From: Akkermansiaceae bacterium
Lineage (GTDB): Bacteria > Verrucomicrobiota > Verrucomicrobiia > Verrucomicrobiales > Akkermansiaceae
Direction: 5' to 3'
Length of the DNA stretch: 55,704 bases
Assembly (NCBI GenBank): GCA_022424905.1
Contig: JAKMGP010000264.1
Coordinates: forward strand, 1-55,704
Positions 18,522-27,800 of the stretch are shown here, one piece after another. A model generated the notes under the pieces. It ran no database searches and was not told the DNA's origin. It was given only the letters and a program-made list of their open reading frames with translations. The translations under genes were made by a program, and so were the position numbers. Numbering within the stretch: the first letter of the stretch is position 1; every line of letters begins with the position of its first letter.

Positions 18522-18583
18522 TTTACGTATCTTTCTTCGTTTTTTAATCAATTTTACGTATCTTTCTTCGTTTTTTAATCAAT
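18522..18583. repeat. 31-bp perfect tandem duplication in a divergent promoter region
   Basis: Two identical AT-rich copies, 18522-18552 and 18553-18583, each run from TTTACGTATC to TTTTAATCAAT without spacer. They sit between the divergent DUF1501 and kinase genes, which are 161 bases apart. On the minus strand each copy contains TTGATT followed 16 bases later by TACGTA, a weak promoter-like arrangement. The duplication may therefore have doubled a promoter or operator. Only two copies exist and no unique spacer separates them, so it is not a CRISPR. Confidence 0.85.
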
Positions 18584-18659
18584 TTCACCTAAAAAAGTGA
18601 GCATTTGCATGGACTGGACATTTCAGTCCCAATCGCGAAACTCTTTTTGTAAAGAGACG

Positions 18660-21206
18660 ATGGGCAGCCCACAAATTGAAGGATACACGATCGAGTCGGA
18701 AATTGGTTCGGGGTCAGCTGGTGTGGTCTACCTAGCAACCCAAAACAAGGGTTCGCGCTGTGCGCTCAAGGTTTTCAATAGCATGTCTTCTAATCCTGGG
18801 CTGATGTCCGATCGAATAGGTCAGGTGTTTAAAGCTGGAGCTCGAGACGTTATTGTTCCAATTCTAGCAAAGGAATTGGAAGCTAGACCAGCTTGGGTTG
18901 CAATGGAGCTTCTTGTTGATGAGGGGGAGGATGAAGATCCAGTGACCGCGAAGACTCTCCAGTTTTCTTTCAAGCGCTACCTTCAAAATGACTCAACTTT
19001 TCCATTCTTACAAAACTTGGCGTCAGCGCTTGCAAAGCTCCACTCGGCGAATGTCGCTCATGGAAACCTCAAACCTGGTAATATCTTTCTAGGTCAGGAT
19101 GGGCGACCTCTCCTCGCTGATTTTGCCAGTGGTTTAATGCCAGGGGTTCATCGGCCGAGCTTTAGCGATGCACTGCTTTATTCGCCGCCCGAGCAACTCC
19201 GTTCACGGGATGGCTACGAAGGGGAGGCCGGGTATCGGTGGGACGTTTATGCTTTTGGTGTTTTGGCTTACCGCTTGATAAACGGAGCGTTTCCAAGGGC
19301 GGATAAACTTTTTCAGTGGCTGTGCCCCTCTCCTGGAGAAAATCAACGACTTGATATTGACGCTGATCATGAAGGTATTGCGGCGGGTTTGGAGCAGCAG
19401 TACGAAGTTTTATGGCCTCATGAAGCTGCTCATGAAAAAGAGCGAGCTTTTCGCAAAGTGATAGACTCCTGTCTTGAGCTTGATCCTCGAAGGCGTCCAT
19501 TTAATATGCGTGAGGTAGCCCAAAAATTTGCGGTGATTGAGGTTGAGTCGGCCCAGAGAGAGGAACGGGATCGTCTCAAAATTTTAAAGAAAGAGGCAGA
19601 ACGGAAATGTCGGGGCTTCTCCAACCGTTTCGGGACTGCATCAGTGGTTGCCCTGATTTTATCTTTGGCTTGGGGTGGTGCTCAATTCTTAAGAGTCGAA
19701 GATGCAAAGAGTAAGCTTTTTGATTACCGAAAGAGCGTCGAAATACAGGAAAAGGAATGGGTTGATCAGCGTAATGCAATGGTCCAATCGGAGGGTGAGG
19801 CTATTTTTGCAAAAGAAATCGCCGAAAAAGAACTAGCGCAGGAAAAGGGGATTGCTCGAGATGTGATTCGTTCAGCACAGGAAACAAATGAAAAACTTTT
19901 CGACTGGCTCCTTGAGGAGGGGGTCGACGGGCTTCCGATTCTTGAAGGAAGAACCACGCGACTTGAGTTCCTTATCAAAGAGGTTGGTAAACAACTCGAA
20001 TTTGTTTCGAGAAGTCCTGAACTTGCTCCGCAGGCCAGCGTTCTAAAGCTGCGACGTGCCGAACTGGGTCTTGCGATGGGTGACTTGGTAAAAGGTGAAG
20101 CCTGGCTCAAAGAAGCGATTGGTGATCCAAAGCTCCCTTCTGATCTCGCAGTGAAGGCGCAACTTAGATACCTGCTTCTTGCTTCAAAGTTGAAACCATC
20201 TGGGCTCAAAGAAAATCTTTCCGAGATAGAGGTTGGAATTTTGACCCATTATGATGGAGGAGGAGCTGCGGAGACTCGTGTGAAGGCCGCGTTATCTTTG
20301 GTGAAGGCTCGTGTCGCTGAATCAAGTGGCGACAATAGCGCAGCGCTAGCGAGCTATCTTGAGAGCTTGAGGTCTTTTCAAGACCTCGAGAAACTTTACC
20401 CTGCTAATACTAATATTGGTTTTATGATTGGTCGGAGTTATCTCTCTGCCTCTGTTATTGCGGAGGAGGAAAGGTCTTCCGAAAATGCGGCTAAACTCCG
20501 TGGGGAAGCTGCGGCAGCTTTTGCTTCTTTAGCCGGAAAAGAGGTGAATTCTACTCCAGAGACTCAATATCAAATTGCCTCAGCTATCGCGTCTCAGGCG
20601 CTTTCATTGTGGCAACAGGGAGATTCATTTGGCGCCGAAAAGTTGGCTAGAGAGGGGGTAACTCGCTTAAGAGCACTCCAGAGAAAAATGCCCGGTGATG
20701 CGAGGATCGCGATCGATCTTGCGGCGCAACAGGGGATTATTGCAACGACGCTCCGAGACGAAGGGAGATCGGTCGAAGCCCGGGGGCTTTTGATGGAGGG
20801 AATTATGTTGATTGAAAAGGGAAGCGCCCAATATCCTGATAATTTTAGTGCTCGCTATCTACTTGCCTCATTAAAGTGGCAGCTTTCTGGAATCCCAGGG
20901 CAGCAGGGAGATGGTGATGAAGCGACTCGACTTGGTCTGGAGGCTCGGGATGAGTTGAGAGCTCTTCTGGGTAATCCCACAATGGAACGACCACGTCCCT
21001 CCGAAGTCCGAAAATCTCTGGCCTATCTTTGTGGTGATCTCGGAGATGCTTCTGAACTTGGAAGGAAGAAGAAGCAAGCGATTGGCCACTTTCAGGAGTG
21101 CAAGCGATTGTGGCAAGAATTGAAGCGTGGTGGAGGCAATCAGCTGGAGATTGAAGAAGGCTATCAATGGGCTGTTAATCGACTTGCCGAAATGGGCGTA
21201 GAATAG
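18660..21206 (+). CDS. Ser/Thr protein kinase-like membrane protein with TPR sensor part; probable pseudokinase
   Basis: With the ATG at 18660 the protein has 848 residues. The N-terminal Hanks-type kinase domain has the glycine loop IGSGSAGVVYLA and Lys37 in ALKVF. Its catalytic loop reads HGNLKPGN (134-141), so the usual catalytic Asp of HRD is Asn136. DFG is DFA (154-156), with the metal-binding Asp kept, and PPEQ is present. A basic juxtamembrane coil leads to one membrane helix (about 324-344). A charged coil and TPR-like repeats to the end follow, on the other side of the membrane. PVC genomes carry many such kinases. Loss of the catalytic base predicts weak or no activity and a scaffold or sensor role. 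A GTG at 18597 would add 21 residues. Confidence 0.85.
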   Translation: MGSPQIEGYTIESEIGSGSAGVVYLATQNKGSRCALKVFNSMSSNPGLMSDRIGQVFKAGARDVIVPILAKELEARPAWVAMELLVDEGEDEDPVTAKTLQFSFKRYLQNDSTFPFLQNLASALAKLHSANVAHGNLKPGNIFLGQDGRPLLADFASGLMPGVHRPSFSDALLYSPPEQLRSRDGYEGEAGYRWDVYAFGVLAYRLINGAFPRADKLFQWLCPSPGENQRLDIDADHEGIAAGLEQQYEVLWPHEAAHEKERAFRKVIDSCLELDPRRRPFNMREVAQKFAVIEVESAQREERDRLKILKKEAERKCRGFSNRFGTASVVALILSLAWGGAQFLRVEDAKSKLFDYRKSVEIQEKEWVDQRNAMVQSEGEAIFAKEIAEKELAQEKGIARDVIRSAQETNEKLFDWLLEEGVDGLPILEGRTTRLEFLIKEVGKQLEFVSRSPELAPQASVLKLRRAELGLAMGDLVKGEAWLKEAIGDPKLPSDLAVKAQLRYLLLASKLKPSGLKENLSEIEVGILTHYDGGGAAETRVKAALSLVKARVAESSGDNSAALASYLESLRSFQDLEKLYPANTNIGFMIGRSYLSASVIAEEERSSENAAKLRGEAAAAFASLAGKEVNSTPETQYQIASAIASQALSLWQQGDSFGAEKLAREGVTRLRALQRKMPGDARIAIDLAAQQGIIATTLRDEGRSVEARGLLMEGIMLIEKGSAQYPDNFSARYLLASLKWQLSGIPGQQGDGDEATRLGLEARDELRALLGNPTMERPRPSEVRKSLAYLCGDLGDASELGRKKKQAIGHFQECKRLWQELKRGGGNQLEIEEGYQWAVNRLAEMGVE

Positions 21207-21245
21207 ATCCCCGAGGTCCTTATAGTTTTGGATAAGTGGGTTTAT

Positions 21246-23825
21246 ATGGCACCCGCTTTTTTATTAGTTGGAGTTTTTTGTTCCTCTCTCTTGAAGTCTG
21301 CAACACGATCTGAGCCATTGATGAGAGCCTTGATGAGATTTGGAGTGGTTGTTGTAATTTCCTTGCTTGGAGAAGTGCTAGGAAAAGAGGTTGGCGGAGC
21401 AAAGGCTTACCCGGTTTTTCCAATTGGACCAACTGGGATTCATGTCTCAATTGAACCCGGATTTAAGGTGGTCGTTCGATCTATCGATAAAGGGTCTCCC
21501 GCAGAAAAATCCGACCTTCAGGCTGGCGATTTCATTTTTCGGGCTGAAGGAGTGGCGATTGAGGGGCCTGACCCTCGAGTTGCTCTGGGAAAGGCGATTG
21601 GCTTGGCTGAAGCAAGCGATGGTTTCTTAGATTTTGGGATCGTACGAGCGAAAGATTCAAGTCCTTTAGAAAAGGGAGTTTCGATTAGTTTAGAAAAAAT
21701 CGGGGCGTATCGGAATTCGTGGCCTGCCATATGCGCGAAGTCTAAAGCTGTCATTTCAAAAGGTGCTAAACATGTTGCCGGTGCTCTTAAGAAAGATGGT
21801 TCCTATGAGCTGGGGAGGGAACGGCTAGGCTTTAATGACTTGAAGGCTTGTATGGCGAGTCTGTTTCTTCTTTCGACGGGTGACGATGCCTACCTTCCGG
21901 TAATTGGTAATCATGCCAGGATTCTGGCAAAATCTGCTGAATCGCGTCGTAACGCGGGAGGTCATATCAATTGGCAATTGGGGTATCAGGGAATATTTCT
22001 TAGCGAGTATTTCTTGAGAACTGGAGACGAAATAATCTTATCAGGATTGAAAGAGATTTGTGATTGGGCGGTCGAGGGTCAAGCTGCAGGGGGTTGGGGG
22101 CACGGAGCCAATCCCGGGCCCGGGTATGTGCAGAGTGGTCTTCTTAATCACACTACGGTTCCAATTGTTATCGCCATGATTCTTGCGAAGGAGTGTGGCG
22201 TCGAGTTTGATGAACAAGCTTATCAGCGAGGGGTAAAATTCCTTTATCGGATGGTAGGACATGGATGTGTTCCCTATGGTGATCATCGAAGCGAACTTTG
22301 GTGGTCTAATACAAATGGACGTAATGCCATGCTCGCTTGTGCTTTGTCACTTTTGGATGAGAAACGATTCCAATTGGCATCTGAGCATCTAGCACTTCTC
22401 GTTTCTGATTCTTATTACCAACCCGAATTTGGGCATACTGGGGGTGGTTTCAATATGATGTGGCGTGGCATTGCCTCGGTTCATGTGAGCGAGAAAAAGC
22501 GTAATCATTATCACCGTCAGATGAATCACCTTTCTTGGTACTATGATCTGGCCCGAATGCCGGATGGTGGTTTTTCCATGCTGACAACTCCCCCGGATAA
22601 TAAACGTTACTTTGGTCGGGGATGGGGGGTGTCTCTTGGTCTCACTTACACCGCGCCGCTTCAAAATCTCCGGATTACGGGAGCTCAGAAAAGTAAGTTT
22701 AGTGTGAAAGTTTCACCTCTCGACTTCTCTTGGGGGTCTGATGCCGATCTTACATTTCTCTCTAGTAATAATGCCGAAGGTTTTGGTGATGAAGATACTC
22801 CGCCACATATTGCTTACGAAAAACTTTTAGGGAAGACGAGTGCTGCAACTTCAGTTGAGTTTTGTGCAAAAAATTTGCGCCACTTTAGTCCTCTTTTACG
22901 CACGTGGGCTGCGAAACGACTTAAAAATATTGCCTCGGAGGATTCCGTTAAAGCGCTTGTGGAAGCTTCGAATCACAAGGACCCGAGGGTTCGCCGAGCC
23001 GCTTATGATGCCGTTTCAGGTTATGATAACTGGTCACGCCCATTTAAAACGACGATTCAACCTGAGATTGTTTCAGAACATTTTTTAACTGCGATCTTGA
23101 AGACCCTTAATGATCCCAAGGCAGCGTGGTGGGAATCAGATGGGGCCTTGTTTGCGCTTGGTTGTGCCAAACCGAAGGATATTCGTGACTCTCTTCCACT
23201 GATCCTAAAATTTGCTAAACACGAAGAGTGGTATCTTAGAGAAGCCGCTTTTTGGGCAATTGTCGGATTACGTGATTCTATCACGGGAGAAGAGTTCAAT
23301 CATCTCTCTAATATTTACCGGGATTCACGACATGTTTTTGCCCGCTCGTCTTACGACGCCGGATTTCGAACGATTCTGAAAAGTAGTAAAGCTTTGATCG
23401 ATGAACTCAGTATGGAGAAGGCGATTCAAGCTCTTGGGAAAACGACCCATAATCCGGGAGTAATGGAAGGGTATGGTGCTGGGGGGATTCACGAAGCAAC
23501 CCATCGTACTATGATGGTTTTGAAGCATTTTGATGCGCAAGTTTACCAATACATGATTGGAGATTTGGTCGCCTACCTCGACCTCTGGGAGCCTTATTAC
23601 CAGCATAGTGTTTGGCTGATTATGGGGAGTCGTTGGCAGCCAGGTATTCCAAAGGTTCTAGAAAGCTTGGGCGGGGAGGGTAAACCCATCGCCTTGGCCC
23701 TGAAGCGGGTTCAAAGACGATTTAGAACGTTTGAGGGTAAAAGAATGGGTAAGGATGCCGCCAAACTTGAGAAAGCGATCATCAAGACGATAGCTGACTG
23801 GGAAGCAAAGTATGGTCCCGCTTAA
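21246..23825 (+). CDS. Secreted PDZ-domain protein with alpha/alpha-toroid and HEAT-like repeats (DUF6288-like)
   Basis: The protein has about 859 residues from the ATG at 21246. A TTG at 21228 and ATGs at 21321 and 21333 are alternatives, and the last would start a tidy signal peptide. After the signal, a PDZ domain covers about residues 60-125 (VVVRSIDKGSPAEKSDLQAGDFIFR). The middle is rich in Gly, His and Trp (GGHINWQLGYQGIFLSEYFL, GGWGHGANPGPGYVQSGLLN). It resembles alpha/alpha-barrel proteins of the terpenoid-cyclase or pectate-lyase-like superfamily. HEAT-like repeats follow (HKDPRVRRAAYDAVSGYDNW). It recalls DUF6288 proteins of PVC bacteria, but that is from memory. It starts 39 bases behind the kinase gene and its stop overlaps the convergent DUF1501 gene by four bases. 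Confidence 0.7.
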   Translation: MAPAFLLVGVFCSSLLKSATRSEPLMRALMRFGVVVVISLLGEVLGKEVGGAKAYPVFPIGPTGIHVSIEPGFKVVVRSIDKGSPAEKSDLQAGDFIFRAEGVAIEGPDPRVALGKAIGLAEASDGFLDFGIVRAKDSSPLEKGVSISLEKIGAYRNSWPAICAKSKAVISKGAKHVAGALKKDGSYELGRERLGFNDLKACMASLFLLSTGDDAYLPVIGNHARILAKSAESRRNAGGHINWQLGYQGIFLSEYFLRTGDEIILSGLKEICDWAVEGQAAGGWGHGANPGPGYVQSGLLNHTTVPIVIAMILAKECGVEFDEQAYQRGVKFLYRMVGHGCVPYGDHRSELWWSNTNGRNAMLACALSLLDEKRFQLASEHLALLVSDSYYQPEFGHTGGGFNMMWRGIASVHVSEKKRNHYHRQMNHLSWYYDLARMPDGGFSMLTTPPDNKRYFGRGWGVSLGLTYTAPLQNLRITGAQKSKFSVKVSPLDFSWGSDADLTFLSSNNAEGFGDEDTPPHIAYEKLLGKTSAATSVEFCAKNLRHFSPLLRTWAAKRLKNIASEDSVKALVEASNHKDPRVRRAAYDAVSGYDNWSRPFKTTIQPEIVSEHFLTAILKTLNDPKAAWWESDGALFALGCAKPKDIRDSLPLILKFAKHEEWYLREAAFWAIVGLRDSITGEEFNHLSNIYRDSRHVFARSSYDAGFRTILKSSKALIDELSMEKAIQALGKTTHNPGVMEGYGAGGIHEATHRTMMVLKHFDAQVYQYMIGDLVAYLDLWEPYYQHSVWLIMGSRWQPGIPKVLESLGGEGKPIALALKRVQRRFRTFEGKRMGKDAAKLEKAIIKTIADWEAKYGPA

Positions 23826-25315
23826 GCGAGAAGATCTTTGATGACGTGGCCATGAATGTCCGTCAGGCGGAAGTCCCGGCCCTGGTATCGATAGGTCAGT
23901 TTGCGGTGATCGATTCCGAGTAAGTGGAGGATCGTGGCATTGAGGTCATGAATATGCACGCTGCCAGGAGTCCAGTGGTCCTTGGTTGGTTGTGGAAAGA
24001 TCGGGTTTCCATCGGCATCTGCTATGTTGTAACCATAGTCATCACTCCTTCCATACGTGATCCCAGGTTTTACGCCGCCTCCAGCCATCCAGGTGGTGAA
24101 GCAGCGCGGGTGGTGATCCCTTCCATAATTCTTCTCGCTAAGTGATCCCTGACAGTAAGCAGTTCGTCCAAATTCTCCTCCCCAAACGACAAGGGTATCT
24201 TCGAGCATCCCGCGCTCTTTGAGGTCAGTGATCAGAGCAGCGCAGGCTTGGTCAATATCCTTACATTGTGATTCGTGCTCTTTGGGAAGATTTCCGTGAG
24301 CATCCCAACCACGATGAAAAATCTGGATGTTTCTAACGCCACGCTCAGCGAGTCGCCTTGCATTGAGACAGCAAGCGGCAAAGCTTCCCGCTTGACGGGC
24401 TTCTTCTCCATAGAGCTTGAAGGTCGATTCCTTTTCGCTGGAAAGGTCCATCAGCTCTGGGACCGATGTTTGCATGCGATAGGCCATCTCATGCTGTTTG
24501 ATACGGGCTAGAACTTCGGGGTCTCCAAACTGATCGTGCTGAGACTCATTGAGCGCAGCGAGGGCGTTTAGTTGAGCTCTGCGATCATTTCGAGAAACCC
24601 CCTTCGGATTGTTGAGGTAAAGAACGGGGTCCCCTTGGCTTCGAAGTAGGACGCCTTGATGTTCTGATGGTAAAAAACCTGGCCCCCAGAGACGGTTAAA
24701 GAGGCTTTGCTCGCCAAAATTGGTCTTAGCATGCATCACCACATAGCCGGGGAGATCGTCGTTCATGCGGCCGAGTCCATAGCTTAGCCAAGAACCGAAG
24801 CTGGGGCGCCCGGGGATTTGGCTACCAGTTTGAATGTAAGTGACCGCGGGATCATGATTGATGGCCTCAGTGAAGGTGCTGTTTATGACACAAAGCTCCT
24901 TGGCGACCTTAGCGGTGTGCGGAAGAAGTTCGCTTACCCAGACTCCCTGATCGTTGTTGTCATGCTTTTTGAACTCATACTTTGAGGGACAAACGGGAAG
25001 GCTTTTCTGTCGGGCAGTCATTCCCGTAATACGCTGACCATCGCGAATGTGCTCCGGTAGGTTCTTACCAAACATTTCCTTCATCTTTGGCTTGTAATCC
25101 CACATGTCATGATGGCTAGGGCCACCACTCATAAAGAGGTAAATCACACGTTTTGCCGTAGCGGGATGGTGCAAGCCATTGGGGCTCTCGGGAGTTTTAG
25201 CTAGAAGGTCAGACCCTAGTAATTGCGCCATAGTGGCGGTGCCCAAGCCGAGTGCACTTCGCCCGAAGAGCTGACGGCGGGTCATGTTAAGATCGAATTC
25301 GCGAGCGGAGTCCAT
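23822..25315 (-). CDS. DUF1501 protein, Tat-exported, sulfatase-like fold (second copy)
   Basis: The protein has 497 residues. A twin-arginine signal, MTRRQLFGRSALGLGTA, begins at residue 11. The body carries YLFMSGGPSHHDMWDYKP, GSWLSYGLGRMNDDLPGYVV, VVWGGEFGRTAYCQG and GRDHHPRCFTTWMAGGG, the full DUF1501 signature. It ends in a segment on the 'Tat-dependent, next to DUF1553' pattern (LTYRYQGRDFRLTDIHGHVI). It follows the DUF1549/1553 gene by 19 bases and is clearly co-transcribed with it. It belongs to a different subgroup from the copy at 17167-18498, being longer with different N- and C-termini, so this is not a recent local duplication. Confidence 0.9.
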   Translation of the reverse strand: MDSAREFDLNMTRRQLFGRSALGLGTATMAQLLGSDLLAKTPESPNGLHHPATAKRVIYLFMSGGPSHHDMWDYKPKMKEMFGKNLPEHIRDGQRITGMTARQKSLPVCPSKYEFKKHDNNDQGVWVSELLPHTAKVAKELCVINSTFTEAINHDPAVTYIQTGSQIPGRPSFGSWLSYGLGRMNDDLPGYVVMHAKTNFGEQSLFNRLWGPGFLPSEHQGVLLRSQGDPVLYLNNPKGVSRNDRRAQLNALAALNESQHDQFGDPEVLARIKQHEMAYRMQTSVPELMDLSSEKESTFKLYGEEARQAGSFAACCLNARRLAERGVRNIQIFHRGWDAHGNLPKEHESQCKDIDQACAALITDLKERGMLEDTLVVWGGEFGRTAYCQGSLSEKNYGRDHHPRCFTTWMAGGGVKPGITYGRSDDYGYNIADADGNPIFPQPTKDHWTPGSVHIHDLNATILHLLGIDHRKLTYRYQGRDFRLTDIHGHVIKDLLA

Positions 25316-25334
25316 GAAGTTAAGGGTGTCGTAA

Positions 25335-27590
25335 TTAAAAGAGGGAGAGGGCTACGTCGGTGGCGAGGACCGTTGTGGCGACTTGGGTCCAAGCGGCAAG
25401 TTCGGCAGGATTTAACTCGGAGTTTACTGGGGCTTCTCCGGTCGAAAGAAGAGCTTTAGCTTCCTCTGGAGAAGAGGTGTATCGCGTTTTCATGGTGGTA
25501 AGAAGATCAAGGCAGGCTTTGCGTTCTAGGGGTAGGGAAGGGCGGCAGGCAAGGATCTGATAGAGTTGATTAAGTCGTGATTTATCATCCGGAGAGGATT
25601 TGATAAGTCTTTCAGCAAGCTTGCGGGCCATTTCAACCCGCTGGGTCTCATTAAGAAGAGCTAGCGACTGCAGTGCCGTGCTGCTACGAGAGCGCTTCAC
25701 ACAGCTGGATTCACGGTTAGGAGCATCAAAAAGAGTCATCATGGGATGCGGGCTCGTGCGTTTCCAATAGACATATAGGCTACGACGATAGAGTTTTTCA
25801 CCTTTATCTTGAACATAGTTTTTCGTGTTACTAGCAGGATGCATCAAAGCTTTCCAAAGCCCTGCTGGTTGGTAAGGTTTAACACCCTCCCCGCCCATCG
25901 TCGGATCGAGAAGTCCGCTAGACCAAAGGCCGATGTCGCGGATCACTTCGGCATCAAGTCTGAACGCTGGACCACGGGCAAGGAGACGGTTTTTTGGGTC
26001 ATCAAGATCAGTTCGAAACTGAGAGCTTTGTTTGAAAGCTTGGCTTGTCACCAAGAGTCGAAGGATGTGCTTTTGGTTCCAGCCCTTTTCACGGAATTCC
26101 ACAGCCAGCCAGTCGAGTAATTCAGGGTGAGTTGGTTGCTCTCCTTGAAGTCCGAAATCTTCCGGCGTTCGAACTAAGCCATATCCAAATACCCTTTGCC
26201 ACATACGGTTTATGAATACCCTAGTAACGAGCGGCTGGCTGTCTGCCGTAAGCCATTGGGCGAGACCCAAGCGATTGCGCGGAGCGTTTTTAGGGAAACT
26301 TCCCATGGCCGCCGGAACGTCCGGCGTGAGGGGCTCGCCAATGGGGCTATGGTATTCGCCCCGTTCTAGAATTTTTGTTACCCTTGGTTTTGGTAATTCT
26401 TGCGCGATCAAGGTGGTTGTCGAAAATGATTTGATGGCATCTTGATCTTTACTATCGGAGGACGCTAACGCTTCCCACTCCTTAGGGTTGGCTGGGGCTT
26501 TCATCGCAGGGCCATGATCGTATTTATTTCCGTCAAGTGGGTTTTCTGCCGTGCTGTTGAAGAATGCTAGGAGGCTAAAGTATTCTTTGTGAGTGATCGG
26601 ATCGTATTTGTGAGTATGGCATCTCGCGCATGACATTGTCATGCCTAGCATCACTGTTCCAAGTGTCTCGGTTCGATCGAAGTTGTTCTTTGCCTGAAAC
26701 TCATCCGGGATCGCTCCTCCTTCTGAGGTGGTAGGGTTCATACGAACGTAACCGGTCGCGATTTTTTGGGTGATTGTTGAATTTGGAAGAAGATCACCAG
26801 CGATTTGCCAAGTGATGAAATCGTTGATCGGGAGATTTTTGTTGAAAGCGCGAACAACCCAATCTCGATAGGGGTAAATACCTCGTTTATTGTCGAGGTG
26901 AAGACCGTGAGTATCACCGTAGCGAATGGCGTCTAGCCAGTAGCGCGCTTGATGTTCACCGTATTTTGGAGAAGCAAGGAGTTTGTCGACGAATCGCTCG
27001 TATGAATCAGGAGATTTATCGGCGAGAAAATTTTTGAGGAGAGCAGGTTGTGGAGGAAGTCCAGTGACGACCAAGGCGGCACGACGAGCGAGAATCTCTT
27101 GTGAGGCCTCTTTTGCCATTGAAATAGATGGCTTGTTGGTTGCCAATTTTCTCTCGATAAAGAAATCGATCGCCTTCTCTCTCGGGATATCCTTGCTTTT
27201 AGTCGGAGCAACAAAGGCCCAATGAGAGGCGTATTCTCCGCCTTGCTTAACCCAGCGGGTGAGAATTTCTTTTTCTTCCCTTGTCAGAGGTTTGCCGTCA
27301 TCCTCAGGCGGCATGGGGTCATCTTCATCGTGGATTCGAAAAATCAGTTCGCTGTTCCCAAGATCATCTGGGTCGATAGAACGAATACCCTTGCGATCTT
27401 TTGTCGCAGCTTCGTAGCTATCGAGCCGAAGGTCTTTAGCCTTTTTGGTATCTGGTCCGTGGCAGGTGAAGCACTTATCTGAAAGGATGGGCAGAACTTC
27501 GCGGGCGAAATCAACCTTCTCTGCACCGAGGAGGGCGTTCATGAGAAGAAAGCTGGCGAAAGCAATCGTTTGAGAGCATTTAAAAACCAT
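25335..27590 (-). CDS. DUF1549/DUF1553 planctomycete-type cytochrome protein (second set)
   Basis: The secreted protein has 751 residues. A signal peptide is followed by a PSCyt1 domain with haem motif CFTCH (40-44) and DDPMPPEDDGKPLT. The DUF1549 domain has WFLDAIRYGDTHG-like and ITWQIAGDLLPN blocks and a second haem-like motif, MSCARCHTHKYDPI (near 318). The DUF1553 domain has RVFINRMWQRVFGYGLVRTPEDFG, GWNQKHILRLLVTSQAF and the end block AAWTQVATTVLATDVAL. The region that usually separates the two DUFs is short here. It is the first gene of a two-gene operon with DUF1501. The family is a hallmark of Planctomycetes and Verrucomicrobia and its precise reaction is not established. Confidence 0.9.
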   Translation of the reverse strand: MVFKCSQTIAFASFLLMNALLGAEKVDFAREVLPILSDKCFTCHGPDTKKAKDLRLDSYEAATKDRKGIRSIDPDDLGNSELIFRIHDEDDPMPPEDDGKPLTREEKEILTRWVKQGGEYASHWAFVAPTKSKDIPREKAIDFFIERKLATNKPSISMAKEASQEILARRAALVVTGLPPQPALLKNFLADKSPDSYERFVDKLLASPKYGEHQARYWLDAIRYGDTHGLHLDNKRGIYPYRDWVVRAFNKNLPINDFITWQIAGDLLPNSTITQKIATGYVRMNPTTSEGGAIPDEFQAKNNFDRTETLGTVMLGMTMSCARCHTHKYDPITHKEYFSLLAFFNSTAENPLDGNKYDHGPAMKAPANPKEWEALASSDSKDQDAIKSFSTTTLIAQELPKPRVTKILERGEYHSPIGEPLTPDVPAAMGSFPKNAPRNRLGLAQWLTADSQPLVTRVFINRMWQRVFGYGLVRTPEDFGLQGEQPTHPELLDWLAVEFREKGWNQKHILRLLVTSQAFKQSSQFRTDLDDPKNRLLARGPAFRLDAEVIRDIGLWSSGLLDPTMGGEGVKPYQPAGLWKALMHPASNTKNYVQDKGEKLYRRSLYVYWKRTSPHPMMTLFDAPNRESSCVKRSRSSTALQSLALLNETQRVEMARKLAERLIKSSPDDKSRLNQLYQILACRPSLPLERKACLDLLTTMKTRYTSSPEEAKALLSTGEAPVNSELNPAELAAWTQVATTVLATDVALSLF

Positions 27591-27602
27591 GGAATACTCT
27601 TT

Positions 27603-27608
27603 ATTATA
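27603..27608 (-). promoter_or_regulatory. Perfect -10 hexamer before the DUF1549/1553 operon
   Basis: On the minus strand TATAAT lies 12 bases before the start codon at 27590. There is no convincing -35 hexamer 16-18 bases further upstream. If used, the transcript would begin only about six bases before the ATG, giving an almost leaderless mRNA. The rest of 27609-27800 contains nothing that I can recognise. Confidence 0.35.
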
Positions 27609-27800
27609 AGTAGCCTCCCCCGTCGATCTATCAGATTACTCTTGGAGATTCGTGAAGTGATGACTCGTGAGTGGCTGTCGTCAGCCTGGTAGGCGATAAG
27701 CGTCAAGAGCGCGATATTTCATCTTAGGAATTGCAGCGAAATCTCCCTTAATCCAGGCTATGGCAGTTTCTAATTTTGATCTAAGGAAGGAAGAAACGGA

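Noticed and set aside
18522-18583. Two 31-bp repeats considered as a minimal CRISPR or IS end
   Set aside because: The copies are directly adjacent without spacer, there is no transposase and there are no terminal inverted repeats.
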